Source of the DNA: Enoplosus armatus
Lineage: Eukaryota > Chordata > Actinopteri > Centrarchiformes > Enoplosidae
Length of the DNA: 64,000 nucleotides
Assembly: GCF_043641665.1 (NCBI RefSeq)
Contig: NC_092193.1
Span: forward strand, 19,804,946-19,868,945
Direction: 5' to 3'
Of this stretch, positions 11,658-22,582 are shown piece after piece. A program made the translations under genes and the position numbers. Each line of letters begins with the position of its first letter. The stretch's first letter is position 1. The notes under the pieces were generated by a model. That model ran no database searches and had not been told where the DNA came from. It worked only from the letters and a program-made list of their open reading frames with translations.

Positions 11658-11698
<41 letters not shown>
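11658..11698. repeat. (TG)n microsatellite
   Basis: Pure TG. It faces the CA tract at 11821-11856, forming an inverted pair 122 bases apart. Confidence 0.97.
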
Positions 11699-11699
<1 letters not shown>

Positions 11700-11813
11700 T
11701 AACGCCAGTGAAAGCGTGTGAATATCATAAGATCTAGCATCAAAACTGACATTATGTCTGCATAATTTGATCTCACGCAGACCCTGATATGACACACAGC
11801 GACATCTGCACGT

Positions 11814-11814
11814 G

Positions 11815-11856
<42 letters not shown>
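11814..11856. repeat. (CG)n(CA)n compound microsatellite
   Basis: A short alternating CG block (GCGCGCG) runs straight into 18 CA units, an alternating purine-pyrimidine tract of the type that can adopt Z-DNA. Confidence 0.95.
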
Positions 11857-11858
<2 letters not shown>

Positions 11859-12991
11859 TGAACACATTTGAATATGTATGTCTGGTTTACACAGATTAAA
11901 AATCATAAAATTCTTTGGTCTGTGAGATCAATGTCAATCTTTTACCTGCCTACACATGTTACTCTTGTAATTGTTGAAAGTAACCTGCCAATTAATCTTT
12001 TTCTGTTTTGTTTTCTTTGTTTTCCAATAAAAACATTCTGAAGGCTTTTGGCAACATCAGTTGAGGTGCACCGACCTGTCAATGATTCCAATGTTGAGTT
12101 CGACGAAATTACATTTTTAATGAGAGTGTACAAAGGAAAAACATCATCATTGTGAAACATAGCTGGAAATTTGAGTAAAAGGAGAGAAGCAATCAGTTAC
12201 CAAGCAAGTGACTGACAGTTACAGCGTTGAGGTGGGAACCGACACTGTTTTGCTGGGCACTGATTTATTCAATTACACAGGGATTTAATTTAAGCAGTAG
12301 TTACAAGGTACTTTGCAGATAAAGAATAAGATCTGCATTTGTTAAAGTACTCAAAAGTATGTGAAGTAGTTCAAAGCTCCAGCTGAACACATACAACATT
12401 AATGTGTATCCACTATATCCATTTACCCAGACACCACTACCACTGTGGAGCAGTGTCTCGGTAACACAGCACAGTTGTACTAGTGTAATAATTTAGCGCT
12501 GTTGATGTGGTCAGAATCCACACCCTGACTTCTCCCTTGTTCCTAAAACAACTTAACATTCATTTTCACAGGGTTGTCATGTCATACTGTAAATAAGTTA
12601 TTAACAAGTTCGCCCACCTTTAACTGCAGCACCGGGCTCTTCTGTAAAGCCTGTCCTTATGAAAACACATTCTATGGCACATCATGCCAAACCGCCAATG
12701 AGTTTACGATCCCATTTCCATCCTGCTTTTTTTTTTTTGCTGAGGTACGGTGTTTTGTCATCTATTTTCTATTGTCTGTGTTGTGCTGTCAGTGTGAATT
12801 GTGGCGTACAGTACATTAAACCTGCCAGGCCTTTGAAAGAGCTGTCACGAAGATATGGGGCTGTTATTGAAGCCATTATGAGATTTAGGCCCTGAACAGC
12901 CGCGGGGCCTCCTTCAAAGAGAGTGAGAGCCAGTGTTAGCTTCTCACAAGCAATGATCCAGCTAGACACACGCAATCACACGCACATGCGT

Positions 12992-13013
12992 ACACACACA
13001 CACACACACACAC
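12992..13013. repeat. (CA)n microsatellite
   Basis: Eleven CA units followed by CCCCC. Confidence 0.95.
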
Positions 13014-13189
13014 CCCCATGCACATACTTAAACCAAGGATAAATACACATCATACTGTAAATGCAGAAGCATGCATTTGGGGACGCACACACAAGATTAT
13101 CTGTTGTGCACAACATGTAAAATGTCACAGGATATCCTCCTTGGCATAGATTCTTCAATAGACTCTACTGGAGTGAAGAACAAGATATT

Positions 13190-13310
13190 CTCTCTTTGAT
13201 GATGGTGGTGGTGGTGGTGCTCCAAAATCTCCCATAGGTGTTCAGTTGGGTTGACTGAAGGTCAAAGCATATGTAAGCACATCATTTTCATACTCATTCG
13301 GTATGTTTCT
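13190..13310 (-). pseudogene. Tc1-like transposase C-terminal relic
   Basis: The minus strand at 13252-13220 translates as NPTEHLWEILE, matching the DLNPIEHLWE motif around the third catalytic acidic residue region of Tc1/mariner-superfamily transposases, with I changed to T. Downstream codons have been overtaken by a (GGT)n expansion (13202-13219) read as polyhistidine. Flanking bases up to ~13310 (CACATCATTTTCATACTCAT) also match the usual sequence of such elements. No terminal repeats or catalytic DDE set survive, so this is a fragment. Confidence 0.65.
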
Positions 13311-14649
13311 CCGCTCATTTGTTCAGGTTTTCCTTTAATTAGCAATAATGACCATAGATGGAAGAGGACCAGCTCCTGCGGCTGAAGGCCTCAGTATGCT
13401 TCAAACGAACTAGTTTGTTTGATGTGTCGTTTGAAAGTAAAAAAAAATTGTTGCGGGCTCAGAAGATTCTGCTGTTGGAAAAGTTCTGACGCCGGCATCT
13501 AACTTCATTTGAAGCACACTGATGCCTTCAAAGAGGCCAACACAGCAGAACTATACACTTAACGAATCACTTGATGCAATGTTAACCATGGAGGTGCAGT
13601 GTTTTGGAGACAATACTGCTGAGTGGAATCTAAAGGGTAGCGACGTCTCGTTTGTATTCAATGCTGCATTTTCCTACTAGGCATGCCCTGCTCTGTCTTA
13701 AGGAAGCAGACATCTAAGACTTTTATCTGCACGAGAAAACCATGTAGCTGCTCCACTGACAATGAAAGGGGGGTTTACTTTGTGAACTCGTCTTGAAGTA
13801 CCCGAGTCCATTTGTCAGTCTGTTTGTGTTTCTCAGAAAAGCGAGCATTTTGGTCTTAATTTGTCATTATTTGTAGCTATTGATGTAATTTCCCACAGAG
13901 TATGACACTGACAGGCTAATTCCTCTCTGCTGTGTAAACCTCTCCGAAAACCCAGAGGTGGTCTTTGGACGGTTTTTGCACAGGGCTTAGCTGACATCCA
14001 TTCGTCTTTTGGCTTTTCAAATCAACTTGACAAGTTTTCTCACCCCTAATTTGTCACCACATGCGCTCACGGACTTCGCTAAATACTCTCCTCGCTCTCC
14101 TGTCACATTTAGATGGCTAATGGGTTCCACTTCAGATAACTGTTGTTTGACCAAGTCTGTCTCCAGCCTTTAATAGTCTGTTTCGACAAGCAGAGCACCA
14201 AAAACAAACTTGACCAAAGAGGTAATAAGCATATCGCTATCACATGGCTGCACTCAGAAATCTGCACAGAAACACACACACACATATTTGCGTGACACAT
14301 TTTCACCTCCTTCCAGTGCTACCATGGCCTGGCGTTCACTGGCACATTTTTCACATTAGAAAACACATTTGAGATTTGAACGTGTCAAAGGAATGATTTA
14401 TGGAAATGCTCATGAAGCGTTTTCAGTTTCTGGGTCAATGGGGGTTTCAGCCACAATCGCATCTCTCACTTTGGCAAAGAGCAAACTGTTCACCTGGCAG
14501 AACATCAGCTATGACCAACGACTATGGCCAACCAATTTAGTTCTGATATATTATACTTAATAGATTCCTCTCCCTATAACACACCTTGTGGTGACAATGG
14601 ATGATATTTTCAAAGATCAAATTAACTGCATATTACGGTGAAATGTTGG
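13311..14649. other. No gene seen
   Basis: Moderately AT-rich, no repeat family recognised, no exon supported. Short open frames only. Confidence 0.6.
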
Positions 14650-14715
14650 TGAGTGCAGCTCAGGTGGTGGAGTTTATTGCATGAACCGTATGGTTAGTGG
14701 TTCAGTCCCATGGTA
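14650..14715 (+). mobile_element. tRNA-like SINE head or tRNA pseudogene
   Basis: GCAGCTCAGGTGGTGGAG (14655-14672) matches a Pol III A box in a tRNA D-arm context. TGGTTCAGTCCCATG (14698-14712) matches a B box, with tRNA-like spacing. The acceptor stem does not pair and no cloverleaf can be drawn, so a decayed tRNA-derived SINE is likelier than a tRNA gene. Confidence 0.5.
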
Positions 14716-17388
14716 TCAAATGTTATGTATCCTTTAAAACCTATTTGCTGTTGCAAACTGGTTGCATACAAACGTCATTTCGAGGAGACAGGGTTGGCTC
14801 TCCTGCTTCCTGTTTCTGTTTCAAACCATAGTTTATGCTATGGATGGAGGTCTAAGTAAATGGTAATATTACAGCAATTAAGTCCCACAATAGAAATTGT
14901 TGAGAAAGAGACAGATGGACTGATGGCTGGCATGCTTTGGTCATTATATCCAAACATGAGAGATCTGGACAAGTAAATTCAGGATGTTTTTTCTTTAAAG
15001 ATTTCCTTTTATTCTATGCAGAGATCACATTCCTGTGCTCACTTCCTGTTTTTTTCTGTGTCACTGATCCTTAACTCTGCAAAGCTGCAGGTATTCCTCT
15101 CTCCTGAAATGTGTCTGATCAGCATTATATCACATTCAATAGAAAAATAGAAAAAAACAAGTATCCGCTCAATAGGACACAACGATTCATGTGGACCCTG
15201 TAGGTGAGAAGGTTTCCGCTCATCGGCACATGATGCTCTGTCATGTTTCCTAAGAATCCTGCGTGTTGATGTGTGTTATCGTCTCATGCATATAGTGCAT
15301 GCAGAGGGCTGGACGGTTCTGCACAGCTCTTATCAGACTCTGGCCTCTTGCATTTCCGTTAGAGAGAAGGCGCTATCTCACCTAGCCCTCTCCCCTGTCC
15401 GGACTGTCCACCACAGATTAGTCAAGACGACAAGTCAAGGGGAGTCTGCTTTGCCATTTGGTTACCAACGTCCTAGTTTCATTTATATGTGCACTCTGTT
15501 TCAGTTTCTTGTTGCTCTTCCTCTCGTACATTCACACTGTTAATGTCAATATTTCTTCTGCTTTTATCCTTCTTCTCAGAAGAAGCAGAAAACTGTTGCG
15601 CTTGCCGTTGCCCTCGTTCATTTGACAGCTGGTTATGTAGCATAAACTCAGACTTTGCTTGAAAAGATAGTGATAATTATAATGCAGAGTATCACAAGAT
15701 TTGAAAGGGAAATGTGAATATTATTTTTCTCAGATGATATTTTCACCCACATAAACATAAAGGCCTACATGAGTTTTGCAGTCAAAGGCTGAGGGTTTGT
15801 GTTCTTTTTGTCTTTTTAAAAAAAAAAAAGATTTCAATAAAGTACTTTGTCTTAATTGTGTGTCTATAGATAGTCACATTTGTGCTGGGTAAATACTTAA
15901 GAGTAGTCAGATTGGTGGTTGTGGTGATGAGTAACTTTATGTGTTAATTAATTGAGTCATTTATTTGTTACTTTCTCTAATGTACATATTATTTTCATTT
16001 TTCTCCCAAAGTTACTGGATCCTTCCTTACTATTTATTTGAACCTGAACGCTCATCAGCTGGAGGAAAACCCACTGACCACTGGCTGCCCTGAAACACAC
16101 CGAAGTCTACGGCTTCATCTACAAGTGTCCTGCATACAGGAGAACAATACACACCGATTTTAAGATCGGAAAAGGTCTGAATAAAGCATAAAAGTTATGA
16201 GGTTTGTACTGCAGGTGAAAGTATGAATGAGTATGAAGGGGTTGAAAGTGTTTGTTGCGTTGTGTTCATTTCAATGGGAAAAAAGGTTGAAAAACATGTA
16301 TAAAGATATCATAACAGAGGCATTGCTATTAAGAAGCTGAACATTTGAACGTTTGAGTTAACGGCATGTCTACACAGGAGGCGTATCAGTCGGCCATCTC
16401 ACACGCATCTGAGTTACAGGAACGCTTCTATTGTAGTCAGTCCAGCAGTCTACTCAGGCCGCGCAACGGCTCGCGCTTTACTCGTGTTATGCACACGGAA
16501 ATCCGTTGTGTGTCCACGGCCACATGACATGCGTGTTGGGCTGCCACGCGTCATTTTAAAGTTTGAATAAAACTTTGAAAAAGCACCCTTGTCACACGTT
16601 GGTAGGTACTGTATGTTTGTGCCTAGTTAGCTTCATTAATTCATTAGCGGTGCCACTGTTTTTTTTTTTAAATAAAGTACGTTATTTGAAAAGGGCACTA
16701 TAAGATCGGTAAAAGTGGAGGGATTACATCTGAAATAGGCTGTGCACATCTGATTCTCACAGTCAGGGCGGAATGTGATGCATTTTGTTTGAGCAGGGCT
16801 GCTCCAAATATTTGCTGTTGCCAAGACATTAAGCCTCATTAGATAACATTTTATACTTGAGTTGTTTTGAAAATGTACCTGTCACTTTGATGGCAATGGA
16901 GAGTGATTGTATAACACAGTATCTGCTTTGACAAGCTTAATTGTTTTGGCTGCACATGAATTTACCACAGGTTAATCAACAGTTGGGCATGTTTGTGGTT
17001 CAAGATCTGGCATTGCTGTATGTTCATTGGTGTACTTGCATCGCGACGTCCTGCGATGAAACAACGATATATAACCGATCCGCTCCGTAGATCACTGGAT
17101 GAGCCTCAGAGGGTTTATTGTAAAGGTGTATTTTGGCACTGTGGCATTCTGACGACACACTTGGCTTGATGTTTGATCCACAACATCATGTGCAGCAACA
17201 ACATCCTCAACGCAATTGACATGCGCCAGTAACAGCGTTAAAGTCCAGCCAGCCCAAGACAGGTTCCCAAGACAGGTACAGCGTGGTGCAATTCTACGAC
17301 CTGCTATGAACACTGAATGTTTTCTCGAGTGTAGGAATCTTTGACGGCACTACATAGAAAATGTATTCTGCAGTTGAAACTTGGACAC
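14716..17388. other. No gene; CpG-rich patch at 16.37-16.6 kb
   Basis: Mostly AT-rich filler. 16366-16570 is conspicuously CpG-rich (GGCCGCGCAACGGCTCGCGC) and begins TGTCTACACAGGAGGCGTAT, which resembles the ends of an inverted-repeat structure at 19.0-19.2 kb. It may be a decayed transposon. No exon recognised. Confidence 0.5.
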
Positions 17389-17537
17389 AGGGGCCTAGTG
17401 GTTAGGGCGCACACCACATAATTGCAATATCCACTGTGAGGACCTTTATTGCATGTCTTGCCCCCCTCTCTCCCTATATTTCCTGTCTCTCTACACTGTG
17501 TTTGTGTGTGTTTGGAATTTTTCATGAAAAAAAAAAA
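17389..17537 (+). mobile_element. tRNA-derived SINE with poly(A) tail
   Basis: Begins AGGGGCCTAGTGGTTAGGGC (A box), then a worn B-box region CCACTGTGAGG. It continues with the familiar body GCATGTCTTGCCCCCCTCTC and ATTTCCTGTCTCTCTACACTG, and ends in an 11-base A run. The arrangement matches a common acanthomorph SINE. Confidence 0.7.
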
Positions 17538-18813
17538 GACTTAACTACTTGTGTTAATGACATGTACTGATATAATGTGTTGCAAATCCTGTCCAAAGTA
17601 AGCGATGCCTCACACCCACAGGCTAACAGCAGCAAAACCACCGATCCTGAGTGCAGCACAGTATGTCACAATCACTTCATTAACAGACCACACATTTTGC
17701 CAGAAAGCCGAATGGCAGTTGTTGTTGTTCTTTTTTTTCTTTCATGCAATAGGTTGGGTCCAGAAATGGCGCCTGTGGTTTGCTGATAGCATCGCTCGCT
17801 GCAACCACATGAAGAGAAAAACCAACAGTCAATTACACCATTAGTACTGATGGAGCACGGCAGATGACGGTGTTCACAACCACTGGGTAGCTGGGTAACA
17901 TATTGAGTAGAGTCTGTAGCGCCACAGCAGGCTGGGAAACACACACACACACACACACACACAAGAAGGTCACGCATTTATGTGTACCTGGTAGTCGTGG
18001 TAGTGATATCAAAAATAGGTAATTGTAGGATGGGTGACAGCACCAAGCAAAGCAAGGCGTAACACATAAATCAATTAAAACACAATTTGCTGGGCTCAAT
18101 TATTGAATTATGATAGCCCAGTGCAGAATGTGCAGCAGTGTAACACCAAAGACACTTTGCTGTGCTCAACCCGTGGGTGGTGCAAGCTAAGTGTCAGAGA
18201 GAAAAGGGTGGTGGACAAAAGAGAAAAAAGCTCTGCCATTAAAAGTGAGTCACGTTGGCGTGCTGAGCACTGCTGTGTTCCGCAGAACTGTATTTCAGAT
18301 ATGCCAAGCCCTCATCTCCCTGTCGTCTTCACCGCTGAAATATAAACCTCTTAAGAACAAAGAGCAAAGTGAAAACAAACTTATTCTTTATAAAAACAAC
18401 AACTGCAGTTTCCGGCATACCATCCTCCCTAGTTCATCTCGTCTACCAATGATGAGCCATTCCAGGAATGGAAAATCAGTGCAGGTGAATATTAAAAAAA
18501 AAAGCTAGAAAATTAGTAGAACATGACTTGTCTTGAAAGATGTGCTTTGTTTCCACTGATATTCTACTTAAAATAAAATCACACCATCTGGACTAAATCT
18601 AGTGCCGTAGAGGAAGAGGTGGGCATATCTTATCAGTTTGTTGTTTGAATGCGTCCATCTGTGACAATTAAGTCAAATCCTGTCATTTACACTTTTTCTG
18701 TGTCTTGTGACCGGATAAAATCCAGATGAGATTTAGTACATTTTCAGTCACACATATGTGTGTCTCCATTAGGCGGATCACAAATCTGCAGTCCTTCTTG
18801 GTTTGTACAACTT
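17538..18813. other. No gene; CA tract
   Basis: Contains the microsatellite at 17939-17963. Open frames near 17.6-18.5 kb (up to 105 residues) show no family resemblance. Confidence 0.55.
17939..17963. repeat. (CA)n microsatellite
   Basis: Twelve CA units. Confidence 0.95.
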
Positions 18814-18858
18814 CACCCCCGGGGATCCATAAAGTCTTTCTGATTCTGATTCTGATTC
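18814..18858 (+). mobile_element. LINE 3' tail (L2/CR1-like)
   Basis: CCCCCGGGGATCCATAAAGT is followed by three TTCTGA repeats, the same terminal signature as at 2.3 kb. The preceding TTTGTACAACTTCACCCC also fits the consensus 3'UTR end. The copy is truncated to the tail. Confidence 0.7.
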
Positions 18859-19560
18859 CCCAGCTGCATGCAGCTCTTACTGATGTAGTTACACTTGGGT
18901 ATGTGTGTATCCACCTTTTCAATATCAAGCCAGATTTCAATCCCTCCTCAATGCTTCTTGGGTGGATTTACACTTTTTTCAGGTAGCCATCCAATCACAA
19001 CTTATTCACACACAGGAGGCATTTCGGCCAAGTCTTTTTCAGCGTAATTTTACACTTCAAGTCTATTTCTTTTCAGTTGAATGCATGTAACATGCTTGAT
19101 TGTATGTTGGGCCCAGAGCATTGCCAAAAACACAGGTGAACTACACTCAGCTCTGTGCCTGAATGCATCCTGTGTAGACACATTCAAATTTGGACTTTTA
19201 TGTAAAAGTGCCCAGGGTGCTTCTTTAGGCATCAGATGAACGTAAAGGGGTGCATGTCTGAAAGGGGCTCCGAATGAAATCATACGTTCATGTGTGTACG
19301 CCTTGTTTTAATTAGTGGACATCATTAAATGTTTCAGGTTCTGGTTTCATTTTTGTTTTTACTTTGCCTCCAGATTACCAGCAAAAACCACAGCTTGCAC
19401 TGTAAATGCCGTGTTCAGGGGAATTTTGTTTTGTTTCTGTTTTACACCTTTATAAAAGGAATGTCAATTAAGTCCTGACCTTGAAAGTAAATCCAAGTCC
19501 TGTATCTTGGAAAAGGGCTTATAAACAGTTGATTGTTAACTTAGATACGCCCAGATTTAC
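18859..19560. other. No gene; possible foldback element at 19.0-19.18 kb
   Basis: ACACACAGGAGGCATTTCGG (19007-19026) is matched in inverted orientation by the sequence around 19157-19181, which on the minus strand reads TGTCTACACAGGATGCATTC. This suggests a ~175-bp inverted-repeat element. No coding features. Confidence 0.4.
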
Positions 19561-19840
19561 AGTAGGGGCAGCAGTATGACTCGTTGGTTAGTAATGACTT
19601 AGAATGAAGGTCCTGCAGGGAGTGAGCTTTCTTGGTTTCCTTCTACAGACCTGGCAATCGGGCCAATTTTAAGCTCTAAAATGCCTGTGGGCGTAAATGT
19701 GAGCGTGACAGCATTTGTTGGTATGTTAGCTTGTGACTGGTGACCGGTCCGGCATGCTTCCCTGCCTCTGACTCAGTGCATGCTGAGGTGGCTCTATCAC
19801 GAACATTCCACGTAGGTAGAGAAAATAGATGAATAGGCCT
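19561..19840 (+). mobile_element. Old DANA/Mermaid-like SINE copy
   Basis: GGGGCAGCAGTATGACTCGT, TGGTTAGTAATGAC, CTCTAAAATGCCTGTGGGCG, GTGACTGGTGACCGGTCC and a final AGATGAATAGG follow the order of the SINE at 5.7 kb, with heavy divergence and no clean GGAT tail. Confidence 0.55.
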
Positions 19841-20064
19841 CACGGTAGAAGTATGAGTAACTGCGATGGATGTCACTCATATTGTCATAACTGTCACAAC
19901 TGTTTGTTTGGATTATCATCCCACTCATGATGAATCTCGCCACTGTCTTTTGGAAGGTTTTCAGTCAAAGCTCAGTCAGAGTCAAGTGTATGAGAAAGTA
20001 TGATGTTGATTTAATGTAATTGTGTAATTGTGAATTAATGCAAAGTACCCAAACATGTACACTG

Positions 20065-20089
20065 ATATATATATATATATATATATATA
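20065..20089. repeat. (AT)n microsatellite
   Basis: Twelve AT units; cruciform-prone. Confidence 0.95.
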
Positions 20090-21200
20090 CAGTATACTAA
20101 ACTATGGCATTGTATTTACAGCACAAATGTGACTGTGCTGTTCTGGCGTTTCGCGGCTCATTCGTTATTTGTAATAACATGTTTAGGAATGCAGAACCAT
20201 GATACAGATACTGTAGTCAATGAAAATGAATGAAAGTTCATGAAAGCTGCACATAAGAATATTTTTATATTAACATTGGATCAAATAACTGTGTAATATG
20301 AAAGGTGTCAAACAAAGGTTTTTGGTTCTCACTGCTCTCATCCACCTTGTTTCCAGCAGCAGGCTTAAGGCTGTTTTCAGAGAACAAGCTCTGATAAACC
20401 AACTGTCTGCTACCTGGCCAGCACCAAACGGCAGACACACAAAGTTAGTTGCGTAGCATTTAGCAGCTAAAGAGCTGGATGTTTTTTTCTCTCTGAGGAG
20501 AAGGAAAAGAATAAACCAGAGCAAAAAAGGAGAGTGAATATTGGACATCTGTTGAGTGGTCAGAAACACGACTCCAACGTATTCTGTGTTGCTTTAGGCA
20601 CTTGTTCTCTAACGCGTTTGTCTTTGTACAACTTTATTCAGTGTTAAGATGTTGTGCTTACAAGTTGTTCCACTGCCCCCAAGCGACCAAAAAAATAAAT
20701 GTACTCATTGAAAAATGAAGAAATTTCAAACCATACATGGATTAAAAGAAAAAAAGATATTAAATTTCAGTCATTTTTTATTTACAACTCACCACCTGTG
20801 GAGTTGTTTGTCAGTTTTTTTCTTATCATCAGACAGAGAGACAGGTAAATGTGACGACCGAAAATTACGCATTAGTTCCATCTGATACCACAGAAGCGCC
20901 TCAGGCTGGTGCAACCTCAATAATCCTCCCCAGAGGCACAACAGCTAACTGTTGTGGCTGGAACCTTTCTCTGGTTTAACACCTCAGGCCCTCCCCAGAC
21001 AGATGGGACTCATTGGATTCCTACGGGAGCTCGTCCACACTGGAAACCATATAACCCCCCCAACAAGCAGGTTATCATGAACAGGCAACGCACACAAAAC
21101 ACACGCACACACACAGTCACACTAACTGTAACAGAAGCCTGCTACCTTTCACTGCTGTTGTTTTGTAAGTTTGTCACTGCTCGTAAGATGAGATGAGCTG

Positions 21201-21204
<4 letters not shown>

Positions 21205-21244
<40 letters not shown>

Positions 21245-21252
21245 CGCGCGCA
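21205..21252. repeat. (TG)n(CG)n compound microsatellite
   Basis: Eighteen TG units followed by CGTGCGCGCGCA. Confidence 0.95.
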
Positions 21253-21348
21253 TGCAGATGAGATAGAGATACAGTAACTGCAGGCCAAGTGTTAGGACTG
21301 GATAACCAGGTAAAGTTGGTTTTCAGGACTGTGAGAAAAAGAGTTTTT

Positions 21349-21372
21349 GTGTGTGTGTGTGTGTGTGTGTGC
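21349..21372. repeat. (GT)n microsatellite
   Basis: Twelve GT units. Confidence 0.95.
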
Positions 21373-21951
21373 ACTTCCTTGCTGGCCGATGTAATTGTTA
21401 CCTACTATGTTTGCAAGGTGTGCATCCTGATGTACACTCAGAGGATCCTATACTATTCAGTGTCAGTCATCGGCTTTGGAACTATTTCAACAGACAGACT
21501 TATAATGTGAATATTGACACTTTTACTCAGCTGTGCTCAGAGTACAACTGCGTGCAAATGTCAGTTGTACGTTCAAAGTCTAACCAGATCAAGAATGCCT
21601 TGCTGATAATTGTCTGGCAATTAATGAATTATCCTTTGTAACTGCTTCACAGGCTGTGCCACGAATTGTACCTGTACTGTTTAATTAAAGTCATCACCTC
21701 AAAGCTTCTGAGTAACACTTAGTAGGCCTATAGTTCAGCTGTGCACTGTGTTTTCAAAGTGTACTGTATTGACACTGTCTCCTCAATAAGAAGAGGTGTA
21801 GGTTGAAAGGAAAATGCAACTCCACCCTATCATAGTTCTCAGAGAGCATAAAAGGTGGTAAAATGCTTACCACGGTTAGTCACTGACCGGTATCAGAGTA
21901 AGGCTCACTGTGACAGGTGAATGAGTTTCACCCAAGCCTGACAGATGGCCT

Positions 21952-21964
21952 TGACCTTTGCCCT
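21952..21964 (-). promoter_or_regulatory. DR1 nuclear-receptor motif (HNF4/RXR type)
   Basis: The minus strand reads AGGGCAAAGGTCA, two half-sites spaced by one base, a good HNF4 or PPAR:RXR match. It sits in a repeat-free, moderately GC-rich stretch (21900-22050). Binding is not demonstrable from sequence. Confidence 0.3.
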
Positions 21965-22331
21965 CTCGACACCTCGTGTGCCCCGAGGACAGGAGCAATT
22001 AGTCAGAGGACACCTCACATAGTCCAGCTATGTCTTTTACACTCCTCGTCCCCATTCAAGGTGTCATCTATTGCCTGTAGTATGCTCCTTTCATCTTGTG
22101 CACTCTTAAAAACTAACGTTGGAGCACATGTGAGCTGGGGTTTGGCATAAGATAGGACTTCATATTTCAATTTGTGCATACAAAATTTAAAAATGTAGAG
22201 ACACAGCATGTGGTTAATATTTCATTTGTCAATATTAATGCAGAAACAAGAGGCAACCTTGCATGCTTTTATGCCTGTTTTTCTTTTTGTTTTTTTACAC
22301 AGCATATTGGCTGATATTACACTACATAAAA

Positions 22332-22582
22332 ACGAAGGTTACCCAATATAACCCCAGTTTTATGAGCCCACCCTAACCTGTGAATTGAGCCCTTTAATGG
22401 GCTCCATAGGCTTGACCACTCTTTGTTGAGCAGTGCACTGAAATGTAGGTGTATTTGCTGGCAGCATTTATGCTTGTCACGCCTAAACCTGCCATGCAGG
22501 AAATCAGTGAGTCAAGGAGCAGCAGGGTGACTGGGCTCCGTCTCTGCTCATAGAACCAGGGTTACAATGGCTAATCTCCAGT
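22332..22582. mobile_element. MITE with ~36-bp terminal inverted repeats
   Basis: The left end (ACGAAGGTTACCCAATATAA then CCCCAGTTTTATGAGC) pairs with the right end (on the minus strand ACTGGAGATTAGCCATTGTA then ACCCTGGTTCTATGAGC). The GTTACNNNNGTAACC...GTTCTATGA end resembles a fish MITE family with ACGAAGGTTACGT ends. There is no ORF, and no clear target duplication. Confidence 0.6.

Larger units (their letters stand above)
10346..13189. other. No gene; four microsatellites and one CNE-like patch
   Basis: Contains TG tracts at 10990-11025 and 11658-11698 and CA tracts at 11814-11856 and 12992-13013. The stretch 12785-12960 (CCTTTGAAAGAGCTGTCACG and CCATTATGAGATTTAGG) is complex, repeat-free sequence with a TCF/LEF-like CCTTTGAA and is a candidate conserved non-coding element. 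No exon recognised. Confidence 0.55.
19841..22331. other. No gene; AT and TG microsatellites, one DR1 motif
   Basis: Holds an (AT)n tract at 20065-20089, TG tracts at 21205-21252 and 21349-21372, and a nuclear-receptor-type element at 21952-21964. No exon could be supported. Confidence 0.55.

Noticed and set aside
14650..14715. Functional tRNA gene
   Set aside because: A and B boxes are present but no acceptor or anticodon stem can be paired.
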